NCBI GenBank assembly: GCA_930367205.1
Contig: OV884014.1
Span: 119,915,768-119,979,767, forward strand
Length of the DNA: 64,000 nt
Source of the DNA: Acanthosoma haemorrhoidale
Lineage: Eukaryota; Arthropoda; Insecta; Hemiptera; Acanthosomatidae
Reading direction: 5' to 3'
Below the pieces are notes generated by a model. It had not been told where the DNA came from. It ran no database searches and worked only from the letters and a program-made list of their open reading frames with translations. The translations under genes were made by a program, and so were the position numbers. The first letter of the stretch is position 1. Each line of letters opens with the position of its first letter. Of the stretch, positions 36,701 to 50,371 are shown in pieces.

Positions 36701-39700
36701 TCAGGAGAACATAATGGGGCAGGAGCTAACTTACTATCTATGAAATACGCATTTTCGAAAAATTCGACTTTTTGACGATATTTTCCTTGATTTCGTATCA
36801 GGAGAACATAAAAGAGCAGGAGCTAACGTTCCAGCTATGAAATACCCATTTTTTAAAAATTCGACTTTTTGACGATATTTTCGTATCAGGAGAACATAAT
36901 GGGGAAGGAGCTGACGTACCAGCTATGAAATACGCAATTTTTGTAAAAATTTGAGTTTTCGACGATATTTTCCTTGTTTTGGTATCAGGAGAACATAATG
37001 GGGCAGGAGCTAACGTACTAGCTATGAAATACGCATTTTCGAAAAATTCGACTTTTTGACGATATTTTCTTTGATTTCGTATCAGGAGAACATAAAAGAG
37101 CAGGAGCTAACGTTCCAGCTATAAAATACCCATTTTTTAAAAATTCAACTTTTTGACGATATTTTCCTTGTTTTCGTATCAGGAGAACATAATAGGGTTG
37201 GAGCTAACGTACCAGCTATGAAATACGCAATTTTTGTAAAAATTTGAGTTTTCGACGATATTTTCCTTGTTTTCGTATCAGGAGAACATAATGGGGCAGG
37301 AGCTGACGTACTAGCTATGAAATACGCATTTTGTAAAAATTCGACTTTTTGACGATATTTTCCTTGATTTCGTATCAGGAGAACATAAAAGAGCAGGAGC
37401 TAACGTTCCAACTATGAAATACCCATTTTTTAAAAATTCGACTTTTTGACGATATTTTCCTTGTTTTCGTATCAGGAGAACATAATGGGGCAGGAGCTAA
37501 CTTACTATCTATGAAATACGCATTTTCGAAAAATTCGACTTTTTGACGATATTTTCCTTGATTTCGTATCAGGAGAACATAAAAGAGCAGGAGGTAACGT
37601 TCCAGCTATGAAATACCCATTTTTTAAAAATTCGACTTTTTGACGATATTTTCGTATCAGGAGAACATAATGGGGAAGGAGCTGACGTACCAGCTATGAA
37701 ATACGCAATTTTTGTAAAAATTTGAGTTTTCGACGATATTTTCCTTGTTTTGGTATCAGGAGAACATAATGGGGCAGGAGCTAACGTACTAGCTATGAAA
37801 TACGCATTTTCGAAAAATTCGACTTTTTGACGATATTTTCTTTGATTTCGTATCAGGAGAACATAAAAGAGCAGGAGCTAACGTTCCAGCTATAAAATAC
37901 CCATTTTTTAAAAATTCAACTTTTTGACGATATTTTCCTTGTTTTCGTATCAGGAGAACATAATAGGGTTGGAGCTAACGTACCAGCTATGAAATACGCA
38001 ATTTTTGTAAAAATTTGAGTTTTCGACGATATTTTCCTTGTTTTCGTATCAGGAGAACATAATGGGGCAGGAGCTGACGTACTAGCTATGAAATACGCAT
38101 TTTTTAAAAATTCGACTTTTTGACGATATTTTCCTTGATTTCGTATCAGGAGAACATAAAAGAGCAGGAGCTAACGTTCCAGCTATGAAATACCCATTTT
38201 TTAAAAATTCGACTTTTTGACGATATTTTCCTTGTTTTCGTATCAGGAGAACATAATGGGGCAGGAGCTAACTTACTATCTATGAAATACGCATTTTCGA
38301 AAAATTCGACTTTTTGACGATATTTTCCTTGATTTCGTATCAGGAGAACATAAAATAGCAGGAGCTAACGTTCCAGCTATGAAATACCCATTTTTTAAAA
38401 ATTCGACTTTTTGACGATATTTTCGTATCAGGAGAACATAATGGGGAAGGAGCTGACGTACCAGCTATGAAATACGCAATTTTTGTAAAAATTTGAGTTT
38501 TCGACGATATTTTCCTTGTTTTGGTATCAGGAGAACATAATGGGGCAGGAGCTAACGTACTAGCTATGAAATAGGCATTTTCGAAAAATTCGACTTTTTG
38601 ACGATATTTTCTTTGATTTCGTATCAGGAGAACATAAAAGAGCAGGAGCTGACGTTCCAGCTATAAAATACCCATTTTTTAAAAATTCAACTTTTTGACG
38701 ATATTTTCCTTGTTTTCGTATCAGGAGAACATAATAGGGTTGGAGCTAACGTACCAGCTATGAAATACGCAATTTTTGTAAAAATTTGAGTTTTCGACGA
38801 TATTTTCCTTGTTTTCGTATCAGGAGAACATAATGGGGCAGGAGCTGACGTACTAGCTATGAAATACGCATTTTTTAAAAATTCGACTTTTTGACGATAT
38901 TTTCCTTGATTTCGTATCAGGAGAACATAAAAGAGCAGGAGCTAACGTTCCAACTATGAAATACCCATTTTTTAAAAATTCGACTTTTTGACGATATTTT
39001 CCTTGTTTTCGTATCAGGAGAACATAATGGGGCAGAAGCTTACGTACTAGCTATAAAATACGCATTTTTTAAAAATTCGACTTTTATACGATATTTTCCT
39101 GGTTTTCGTATCAGGAGAACATAATAGGGCAGGAGCTAACGTACCAGCTATGAAATACGCAATTTTTGTAAAAATTTGAGTTTTCGACGATATTTTCCTT
39201 GTTTTGGTATCAGGAGAACATAATGGGGCAGGAGCTAACGTACTAGCTATGAAATACGCATTTTCGAAAAATTCGACTTTTTGACGATATTTTCTTTGAT
39301 TTCGTATCAGGAGAACATAATGGGGCAGGAGCTAACTTACTATCTATGAAATACGCATTTTCGAAAAATTCGACTTTTTGACGATATTTTCCTTGATTTC
39401 GTATCAGGAGAACATAAAATAGCAGGAGCTAACGTTCCAGCTATGAAATACCCATTTTTTAAAAATTCGACTTTTTGACGATATTTTCGTATCAGGAGAA
39501 CATAATGGGGAAGGAGCTGACGTACCAGCTATGAAATACGCAATTTTTGTAAAAATTTGAGTTTTCGACGATATTTTCCTTGTTTTGGTATCAGGAGAAC
39601 ATAATGGGGCAGGAGCTAACGTACTAGCTATGAAATACGCATTTTCGAAAAATTCGACTTTTTGACGATATTTTCTTTGATTTCGTATCAGGAGAACATA

Positions 39701-40530
39701 AAAGAGCAGGAGCTAACGTTCCAGCTATAAAATACCCATTTTTTAAAAATTCAACTTTTTGACGATATTTTCCTTGTTTTCGTATCAGGAGAACATAATA
39801 GGGTTGGAGCTAACGTACCAGCTATGAAATACGCAATTTTTGTAAAAATTTGAGTTTTCGACGATATTTTCCTTGTTTTCGTATCAGGAGAACATAATGG
39901 GGCAGGAGCTGACGTACTAGCTATGAAATACGCATTTTTTAAAAATTCGACTTTTTGACGATATTTTCCTTGATTTCGTATCAGGAGAACATAAAAGAGC
40001 AGGAGCTAACGTTCCAACTATGAAATACCCATTTTTTAAAAATTCGACTTTTTGACGATATTTTCCTTGTTTTCGTATCAGGAGTACATAATGGGGCAGA
40101 AGCTGACCTACTAGCTATGAAATACGCATTTTTTAAAAATTCGACTTTTATACGATATTTTCCTGGTTTTCGTATCAGGACAACATAATAGGGCAGGAGC
40201 TAACGTACCAGCTATGAAATACGCAATTTTTGTAAAAATTTGAGTTTTCGACGATATTTTCCTTGTTTTGGTATCAGGAGAACATAATGGGGCAGGAGCT
40301 AACGTACTAGCTATGAAATACGCATTTTCGAAAAATTCGACTTTTTGACGATATTATCTTTGATTTCGTATCAGGAGAACATAAAAGAGCAGGAGCTAAC
40401 GTTCCAGCTATGAAATACCCATTTTTTAAAAACTCGACTTTTTGACGATATTTTCCTTGTTTTCGTATCAGGAGAACATGATGGGGCAGGAGCTGACGTA
40501 CTAGCTATGAAATACGCATTTTTTAAAAAT
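33709..40530 (+). repeat. Satellite B block 7 (longest B array)
   Basis: About 70 B units, the longest B run in the window. It has a regular left edge, and its interior is built from a 771-bp octamer whose TAACTTACTATCT anchor falls at 33925, 34696, 36727, 37498, 38269 and 39333 (spacings 771, 2031, 771, 771, 1064). The right end lacks the usual edge units: at about 40530 a B unit is cut after TTTTTTAAAAAT and joined to the middle of an A unit. No gene is present. Confidence 0.95.
36727..39039 (+). repeat. Three tandem copies of the 771-bp B octamer
   Basis: Copies run 36727-37497, 37498-38268 and 38269-39039. The length fits eight units: five of 97 bp, one of 88 bp and two of 99 bp. Within each copy the variants follow the same order: ACTTACTATCT, then GTTCCAGC with the 88-bp deletion, GGGGAAGGAGCTGACG, a TTTGATTTCG unit, GTTCCAGCTATAAAA, AGGGTTGGAGC, GGAGCTGACGTACTAG and GTTCCAACTATG. 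Private variants are present (GGAGGTAACG near 37591, AAATAGGCA near 38570). The same period occurs in B blocks starting at 29912 and 33709. Confidence 0.85.
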
Positions 40531-40674
40531 TTGGCACTCATTATATCACGTGATACTATCGTATAATGAAAGTTACGAGTGAATATACTATTAAATGATG
40601 TCGATTATGATAGTGTACCGCATCATTGGCACTAATTGTATCACGTGATACGATCGTATGATCAAAGCTACGAG
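40531..40674 (+). repeat. Satellite A remnant (144 bp)
   Basis: About one and a half A units, matching the last 144 bp of a standard A block (for example 33565-33708). It begins mid-unit at TTGGCACTC directly after a broken B unit, without the 20-bp junction palindrome, and ends at the normal A-to-B edge. It is what is left after a deletion that removed the B-to-A edge and most of the A block. Confidence 0.9.
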
Positions 40675-40997
40675 TTAACATAATAGGGCAGGAATTTTGT
40701 ACCAGCTATGAAATACGCATTTTTGTAAAATTCTACTTTTTGACGATATTTTTCTTGTTTTGGTATGAGGAAATCATAATTGTTCAGGAGCTAACGTACC
40801 AGCTATAAAATACTCTTATATGTAAAAATTTAACTTTTCGACGATATTTTCCTTGTTTTGGTATCAGGAGAACATAATGGGGCAGGTGCTAACGTACAAG
40901 CTATGAAATACGCATTTTTGTAAAAATTCAACTTTTTTAAAATGTTTTCTTTGTTTTGGTATCAGGAGTACATAAAGGGGCAAGAGCTAACGTACAA
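40675..40997 (+). repeat. Satellite B mini-block (323 bp, edge units only)
   Basis: About 3.3 B units: the two diverged left-edge units run straight into the right-edge units (CAGGTGCTAACGTACAAGC and the TTTTTTAAAATGTTTTC unit). All interior B units are missing. The first unit also has a 2-bp deletion (GGAATTTTGTACC against GGAATTATTGTACC). Together with the preceding A remnant it is a nearly emptied A+B composite. Confidence 0.9.
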
Positions 40998-41859
40998 GAT
41001 CATACGATCGTATGATCAAAGTTACGAGTGAATATGACATCAAATGATGTCAAATATGATAGTGTGCCGTATCATTTGCACTTATTGTATCACGTGATAC
41101 AATCGTATGATTGAAGTTACAGTGAATATACTATTAAATAATGTCGATTATGACAGTGTACTGTATCATTGGCACTTATTGTATCACGTGATACGATCGT
41201 ATGATTGAAGTCATGAATGAATATAACATCAAATGATGTCGATTATGATAGCGCACCATATCATTAGCACTTATTGTATAATGTGATGTGATCGTATGAT
41301 AAAAGTTACAAGTGAATATAAAATCAAATAATGTCGATTATAATAGTATAGCACATCATTGGCACTCATTATATCACGTGATACGATCGTATGATTAAGG
41401 TTACGAGTGAATAAACTATTAAATGATGTCGAATATGATAGTGTACCGCATCATTGGCACTCATTGTTTCACGTGATACGATCGTATGATTAAAGTTACA
41501 GGTGAATATAACATCAAATGATGTCGATTATGATAGTGTACCGCATCATTGGCACTCATTATATCACTTGATACGATCGTATGATTGAAGTCACGAGTGA
41601 ATATATCATCAAATGATGTTGAATATGATTGTATAATGTGTCATTGGCAAACATTGTATCACGTGATACGATCGTATGATTAAAGTTACGAGTGAATACA
41701 ACATCAAATGATGTCGATTATGATAGTGTACCGCATCATTGGCACTCATTATATCACGTGATACGATCGTTTGATGAAAGTTACGAGTGAATATAACATC
41801 AAATGATGTCGAATAGGATTGTATAATGTATCATTAGCACTCATTGTTTCACGTGATAC

Positions 41860-44016
41860 GATCGTATGATTAAAGTTACGATTGGAGATACTAATAAATG
41901 ATGTTGAATATAATAGTGCACCATATCATTAGCACTTATTGTATCATGTGATGCGATCGTATGATTAAAGTTACAAGTGAATATAACATCAAATGATGTC
42001 GATTATAATAGTGTACCGCATCATTGGCACTCATTATATCACGTGTTACTATCGTATGATTGAAGTCACGAGTGAATATTACATCAAATAATGCTAAATA
42101 TGATTGTATAGTGTAGCATTGACACTCATTGTATCACGAGATACGATCGTATGATTAAAGTCACGAGTGAATATAACATCAAATGATGTTGAATATGATT
42201 GTATAATGTATCATTAGCACTCATTGTTTCACGTGATACGATCGTATGATTAAAGTTACGAGTAAATATAACATCAAGTGATGTCGAATATGATAATGTA
42301 CCGTATCATTAGCACTCATATAATCACGTGATACGATCGTATGATGAAAGTTACGAGTGAATATAACATCAAATAATGTTGAATATGATTGTATAATGTA
42401 TCATTAGCACGCATTGTTTCACGTGATACGATCGTATGATTAAAGTTACGAGTAAATATAACATCAAATGATGTCGAATATGATAATGTACCGTATCGTT
42501 AGCACTCATTGTATCACGTGATACGATCGTATTATGAAAGTTACGAGTGAATATAACATCAAATGATGTCGATTATGATAGTGTACCTTATCATTGGCAC
42601 ACATTATATCACGTGATACGATCGTATAATGAAAGTTACGAGTAAATATACTATTAAATAATGTCGATTATGATAGTGTACCGCATTATTGGCACTCATT
42701 ATATCAATAATATGAATCAATTATATCAGTATGATTGAAGTCACGAGTGAATATAACATCAAATGATGTCAATTATGATAGTGTTCCGTATCATAAGCAC
42801 TCATTGTATCACGTGATACGATCGTATGATGAAAGTTACAAGTAAATATACTATTAAATGATGTCGATTATGACAGTGTACCGTACCATTGGCACTCATA
42901 GTATCACGTGATACGATCGTATGATTGAAGTCACGAATGAATATAACATCAAATGATGTCGATTATGATAGTGTACCGCATCATTAGCACACATTGTATC
43001 ACGTGGTACGATCGTATGATTAAAGTTACGAGTGAAGATAACATCAAATGATGTCGATTATAATAGTGTACCGTACCATTGGCACTCATAGTATCACGTG
43101 ATACGATCGTATGATTGAAGTCAAGAGTGAATATAATATCAAATGATGTCAATTATGATAGTGTTCCGTTTCATAAGCACTCATTGTATCACGTGATACG
43201 ATCGTATGATGAAAGTTACAAGTAAATATACTATTAAATGATGTCGATTATGACAGTGTACCGTACCATTGGCACTCATAGTATCACGTGATACGATCGT
43301 ATGATTGAATTCACGAGTGAATATAATATCAAATGATGTCAATTATGATAGTGTACCGCATCATTGGCACTCATTATATCACTTGATACGATCGTATGAT
43401 TGAAGTCACGAGTGAATATATCATCAAATGATGTTAAATATGATTGTATAATGTGTCATTGGCACACATTGTATCACGTGATACGATCGTATGATTAAAG
43501 TTACGAGTGAATGCAACATCAAATGATGTCGATTATGATAGTGTACCGCATCATTGGCAATCATTATATCACGTGATACGATCGTATGATGAAAGTTACG
43601 AGTGAATATAACATCAAATGATGTCTAATCGGATTGTATAATGTATCATTAGCACTCATTGTTTCACTTGATACGATCGTATGATTAAAGTTACGATTGG
43701 AGATACTAATAAATGATGTTGAATATAATAGTGCACCATATCATTAGCACTTATTGTATCATGTGATGCGATCGTATGATTGAAGTCACGAGTGAATATA
43801 ATATCAAATGATGTCAATTATAATAGTATAGCACATCATTGGCACTCATTATATCACGTGATACGATCGTATGATTAAGGTTACGAGTGAATAAACTATT
43901 AAATGATGTCGAATATGATAGTGTACCGCATCATTCGCACTCATTGTTTCACGTGATACGATCGTATGATTAAAGTTACAGGTGAATATAACATCAAATG
44001 ATGTCGATGTATGATC
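41860..44016 (+). repeat. 2157-bp tandem duplication in A, copy 1
   Basis: The word ATTGGAGATACTAATAAATG at 41881 returns at 44038 (shift 2157) and then at 46100 (shift 2062). Units between follow the same order in both copies. The right limit is the shortened unit whose seam reads GTCGATGTATGATCAAATG near 44004. Limits are approximate to about 20 bp. Confidence 0.8.
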
Positions 44017-46078
44017 AAATGTATGATTAAAGTTACGATTGGAGATACTAATAAATGATGTTGAATATAATAGTGCACCATATCATTAGCACTTATTGTA
44101 TCATGTGATGCGATCGTATGATTAAAGTTACAAGTGAATATAACATCAAATGATGTCGATTATAATAGTGTACCGCATCATTGGCACTCATTATATCACG
44201 TGTTACTATCGTATGATTGAAGTCACGAGTGAATATTACATCAAATAATGCTAAATATGATTGTATAGTGTAGCATTGACACTCATTGTATCACGAGATA
44301 CGATCGTATGATTAAAGTCACGAGTGAATATAACATCAAATGATGTTGAATATGATTGTATAATGTATCATTAGCACTCATTGTTTCACGTGATACGATC
44401 GTATGATTAAAGTTACGAGTAAATATAACATCAAGTGATGTCGAATATGATAATGTACCGTATCATTAGCACTCATATAATCACGTGATACGATCGTATG
44501 ATGAAAGTTACGAGTGAATATAACATCAAATAATGTTGAATATGATTGTATAATGTATCATTAGCACGCATTGTTTCACGGGATACGATCGTATGATTAA
44601 AGTTACGAGTAAATATAACATCAAATGATGTCGAATATGATAATGTACCGTATCGTTAGCACTCATTGTATCACGTGATACGATCGTATGATGAAAGTTA
44701 CGAGTGAATATAACATCAAATGATGTCGATTATGATAGTGTACCTTATCATTGGCACTCATTATATCACGTGATACGATCGTATAATGAAAGTTACGAGT
44801 AAATATACTATTAAATAATGTCGATTATGATAGTGTACCGCATTATTGGCACTCATTATATCAATAATATGAATCAATTATATCAGTATGATTGAAGTCA
44901 CGAGTGAATATAACATCAAATGATGTCAATTATGATAGTGTTCCGTATCATAAGCACTCATTGTATCACGTGATACGATCGTATGATGAAAGTTACAAGT
45001 AAATATACTATTAAATGATGTCGATTATGACAGTGTACCGTACCATTGGCACTCATAGTATCACGTGATACGATCGTATGATTGAAGTCACGAATGAATA
45101 TAACATCAAATGATGTCGATTATGATAGTGTACCGCATCATTAGCACACATTGTATCACGTGGTACGATCGTATGATTAAAGTTACGAGTGAAGATAACA
45201 TCAAATGATGTCGATTATAATAGTGTACCGTACCATTGGCACTCATAGTATCACGTGATACGATCGTATGATTGAAGTCAAGAGTGAATATAATATCAAA
45301 TGATGTCAATTATGATAGTGTTCCGTATCATAAGCACTCATTGTATCACGTGATACGATCGTATGATGAAAGTTACAAGTAAATATACTATTAAATGATG
45401 TCGATTATGACAGTGTACCGTACCATTGGCACTCATAGTATCACGTGATACGATCGTATGATTGAAGTCACGAGTGAATATAATATCAAATGATGTCAAT
45501 TATGATAGTGTACCGCATCATTGGCACTCATTATATCACTTGATACGATCGTATGATTGAAGTCACGAGTGAATATATCATCAAATGATGTTGAATATGA
45601 TTGTATAATGTGTCATTGGCACACATTGTATCACGTGATACGATCGTATGATTAAAGTTACGAGTGAATGCAACATCAAATGATGTCGATTATGATAGTG
45701 TACCGCATCATTGGCAATCATTATATCACGTGATACGATCGTATGATGAAAGTTACGAGTGAATATAACATCAAATGATGTCTAATAGGATTGTATAATG
45801 TATCATTAGCACTCATTGTTTCACTTGATACGATCGTATGATTAAAGTTACGATTGGAGATACTAATAAATGATGTTGAATATAATAGTGCACCATATCA
45901 TTAGCACTTATTGTATCATGTGATGCGATCGTATGATTAAGGTTACGAGTGAATAAACTATTAAATGATGTCGAATATGATAGTGTACCGCATCATTCGC
46001 ACTCATTGTTTCACGTGATACGATCGTATGATTAAAGTTACAGGTGAATATAACATCAAATGATGTCGATGTATGATC
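44017..46078 (+). repeat. 2062-bp tandem duplication in A, copy 2 (one unit lost)
   Basis: Same order of units as 41860-44016, but exactly 95 bp shorter: near 45933 it passes from TGCGATCGTATGATT directly to AAGGTTACGAG, skipping the unit that copy 1 has at about 43780-43875. This is a clean loss of one unit by exchange between neighbours. Confidence 0.8.
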
Positions 46079-46956
46079 AAATGTATGATTAAAGTTACGA
46101 TTGGAGATACTAATAAATGATGTTGAATATAATAGTGCACCATATCATTAGCACTTATTGTATCATGTGATGCGATCGTATGATTAAAGTTACAAGTGAA
46201 TATAACATCAAATGATGTCGATTATAATAGTGTACCGCATCATTGGCACTCATTATATCACGTGTTACTATCGTATGATTGAAGTCACGAGTGAATATTA
46301 CATCAAATAATGCTAAATATGATTGTATAGTGTAGCATTGACACTCATTGTATCACGAGATACGATCGTATGATTAAAGTCACGAGTGAATATAACATCA
46401 AATGATGTTGAATATGATTGTATAATGTATCATTAGCACTCATTGTTTCACGTGATACGATTGTATGATTAAAGTTACGAGTGAATATACTATAAAATGA
46501 TGTCGATTATGATAGTGTACCGCATCATTGGCACTCATTATATCACTTGATACTATCGTATGATTAAAGTCACGAGTGAATATAACATCAAATGATGCTA
46601 AATATGATTGTATAGTGTATCATTAGCACGCATTGTTTCACGTGATACGATCGTATGATTAAAGTTACGAGTAAATATAACATCAAATGATGTCGAATAT
46701 GATAATGTACCGTATCGTTAGCACTCATTGTATCACGTGATACGATCGTATGATTAAAGTTACAGGTGAATATAACATCAAATAATGTCGATTATGATAG
46801 TGTACCGCATCATTGGCACTCATTATATCACGTGATACTATCGTATAATGAAAGTTACGAGTGAATATACTATTAAATGATGTCGATTATGATAGTGTAC
46901 CGCATCATTGGCACTAATTGTATCACGTGATACGATCGTATGATCAAAGCTACGAG

Positions 46957-48631
46957 TTAACATAATAGGGCAGGAATTATTGTACCAGCTATGAAATACG
47001 CATTTTTGTAAAATTCTACTTTTTGACGATATTTTTCTTGTTTTGGTATGAGGAAATCATAATTGTTCAGGAGCTAACGTACCAGCTATAAAATACTCTT
47101 ATATGTAAAAATTTAACTTTTCGACGATATTTTCCTTGTTTTGGTATCAGGAGAACATAATGGGGCAGGAGCTAACTTACTATCTATGAAATACGCATTT
47201 TCGAAAAATTCGACTTTTTGACGATATTTTCCTTCGTATCAGGAGAACATAAAAGAGCAGGAGCTTACGTTCCAGCTATGAAATACCCATTTTTTAAAAA
47301 TTCGACTTTTTGACGATATTTTCGTATCAGGAGAACATAATGGGGATGGAGCTGACGTACCAGCTATGAAATACGCAATTTTTGTAAAAATTTGAGTTTT
47401 CGACGATATTTTCCTTGTTTTGGTATCAGGAGAACATAATGGGGCAGGAGCTAACGTACTAGCTATGAAATACGCATTTTCAAAAAATTCGACTTTTTGA
47501 CGATATTTTCTTTGATTTCGTATCAGGAGAACATAAAAGAGCAGGAGCTAACGTTCCAGCTATAAAATACCCATTTTTTAAAAATTCAACTTTTTGACGA
47601 TATTTTCCTTGTTTTCGTATCAGGAGAACATAATAGGGTTGGAGCTAACGTACCAGCTATGAAATACGCAATTTTTGTAAAAATTTGAGTTTTCGACGAT
47701 ATTTTCCTTGTTTTGGTATCAGGAGAACATAATGGGGCAGGAGCTAACGTACTAGCTATGAAATACGCATTTTCGAAAAATTCGACTTTTTGACGATATT
47801 TTCCTTGATTTCGTATCAGGAGAACATAAAAGAGCAGGAGCTAACGTTCCAACTATGAAATACCCATTTTTTAAAAATTCGACTTTTATACGATATTTTC
47901 CTGGTTTTCGTATCAGAAGAACATAATAGGGCAGGAGCTAACGTACCAGCTATGAAATACGCAATTTTTGTAAAAATTTGAGTTTTCGACGATATTTTCC
48001 TTGTTTTGGTATCAGGAGAACATAATGGGGCAGGAGCTAACGTACTAGCTATGAAATACGCATTTTCGAAAAATTCGACTTTTTGACGATATTTTCTTTG
48101 ATTTCGTATCAGGAGAACATAAAAGAGCAGGAGCTAACGTTCCAGCTATGAAATACCCATTTTTTAAAAATTCGACTTTTTGACGATATTTTCCTTGTTT
48201 TCGTATCAGGAGAACATAATGGGGCAGGAGCTAACGTACTAGCTATGAAATACGCATTTTTGAAAAATTCAACTTTTTGACGATATTTTTCTCGTTTTCG
48301 TATCAGGAGAACATAATAGGGCAGGAGCTAACGTACCAGCTATGAAATACGCATTTTTGTAAAAATTTGACTTTTGGACGATATTTTCTTTGTTTCGGTA
48401 TCAGGAGAACATAATGGGACAGGAGCTAACGTACTAGCTCTAAATACGCATTTTAGTAAAAATTCGAATTTTTGACGACATTTTTCTTGTTTTGGTATCA
48501 GGAGAACATAATGGGGCAGGTGCTAACGTACAAGCTATGAAATACGCATTTTTGTAAAAATTCAACTTTTTTAAAATGTTTTCTTTGTTTTGGTATCAGG
48601 AGTACATAAAGGGGCAAGAGCTAACGTACAA
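46957..48631 (+). repeat. Satellite B block 8
   Basis: About 17 B units with both standard edges. One unit near 47230 has lost about 6 bp (TTTTCCTTCGTATC), and private variants such as GGGGATGGAGC (near 47342) and GTATCAGAAGAAC (near 47910) are present. No gene is present. Confidence 0.95.
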
Positions 48632-50371
48632 GATCATACGATCGTATGATCAAAGTTACGAGTGAATATGACATCAAATGATGTCAAATATGATAGTGTG
48701 CCGTATCATTTGCACTTATTGTATCACGTGATACAATCGTATGATTGAAGTTACAGTGAATATACTATTAAATAATGTCGATTATGACAGTGTACTGTAT
48801 CATTGGCACTTATTGTATCACGTGATACGATCGTATGATTGAAGTCATGAATGAATATAACATCAAATGATGTCGATTATGATAGCGCACCATATCATTA
48901 GCACTTATTGTATAATGTGATGTGATCGTATGATAAAAGTTACAAGTGAATATAACATCAAATAATGCTAAATATGATTGTATAGTGTAGCATTGACACT
49001 CATTGTATCACGAGATACGATCGTATGATTAAAGTCACGAGTGAATATAACATCAAATGATGTTGAATATGATTGTATAATGTATCATTAGCACTCATTG
49101 TTTCACGTGATACGATCGTATGATTAAAGTTACGAGTGAATATACTATTAAATGATGTCGATTATGATAGTGTACCGCATCATTGGCACTTATTGTATAA
49201 TGTGATGTGATCGTATGATAAAAGTTACAAGTGAATATAAAATCAAATAATGTCGATTATAATAGTATAGCACATCATTGGCACTCATTATATCACGTGA
49301 TACGATCGTATGATTAAGGTTACGAGTGAATAAACTATTAAATGATGTCGAATATGATAGTGTACCACATCATTGGCACTCATTATATCACGTGATACGA
49401 TCGTATAATGAAAGTTACGAGTGAATATAACATCAAATGATGTCGATTATAATAGTGTACCGCATCATTGGCACTCATTATCTCACGTGATACTATCGTA
49501 TGATTGAAGTCACGAGTGAATATAACATCAAATAATGCTAAATATGATTGTATAGTGTAGCATTGACACTCATTGTATCACGAGATACGATCGTATGATT
49601 AAAGTCACGAGTGAATATAACATCAAATGATGTTGAATATGATTGTATAATGTATCATTAGCACTCATTGTTTCACGTGATACGATCGTTTGATTAAAGT
49701 TACGAGTGAATATACTATTAAATGATGTCGATTATGATAGTGTACCGCATCATTGGCACTTATTGTATAATGTGATGTGATCGTATGATAAAAGTTACAA
49801 TTGAATATAAAATCAAATAATGTCGATTATAATAGTATAGCACATCATTGGCACTCATTATATCACGTGATACGATCGTATGATTAAGGTTACGAGTGAA
49901 TAAACTATTAAATGATGTCGAATATGATAGTGTACCACATCATTGGCACTCATTATATCACGTGATACGATCGTATAATGAAAGTTACGAGTGAATATAA
50001 CATCAAATGATGTCGATTATAATAGTGTACCGCATCATTGGCACTCATTATCTCACGTGATACTATCGTATGATTGAAGTCACGAGTGAATATAACATCA
50101 AATAATGCTAAATATGATTGTATAGTGTAGCATTGACACTCATTGTATCACGAGATACGATCGTATGATTAAAGTCACGAGTGAATATAACATCAAATGA
50201 TGTTGAATATGATTGTATAATGTATCATTAGCACTCATTGTTTCACGTGATACGATCGTATGATTAAAGTTACGAGTGAATATACTATTAAATGATGTCG
50301 ATTATGATAGTGTACCGCATCATTGGCACTAATTGTATCACGTGATACGATCGTATGATCAAAGCTACGAG
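48632..50371 (+). repeat. Satellite A block 9 with 570-bp hexamers
   Basis: Eighteen A units in total, but the order differs from the standard block. After the first few standard units, a six-unit group repeats: AATAATGCTAAATATGATTG lies at 48961, 49531 and 50101, giving a 570-bp (6 x 95) period with two full copies and a third partial one that ends at the normal A-to-B edge. The equal total length to other 18-unit blocks appears to be chance. Confidence 0.9.

Larger units (their letters stand above)
40998..46956 (+). repeat. Satellite A block 8 (expanded)
   Basis: About 62 A units in 5959 bp, more than three times the usual length. The first part matches the block at 18058; the interior holds a tandem duplication of 2157 bp with a second copy one unit shorter. 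It includes an atypical 105-bp unit (42656-42760, again near 44813) in which both palindromes are lost, and a 57-bp shortened unit at each duplication seam (43996-44052 and near 46058). Reverse reading frames of 67 codons at 42949-43152 and 45106-45309 lie at corresponding positions of the two copies and are repeat by-products. Confidence 0.95.

Noticed and set aside
42949..43152. Short reverse frames in A (67 codons, also 45106-45309; 76 codons at 54533-54763 and 59632-59862; 63-64 codons at 6558-6752, 29793-29984 and 33590-33781)
   Set aside because: They cross several units or an A/B edge, share no protein pattern, and repeat only because the DNA is duplicated.
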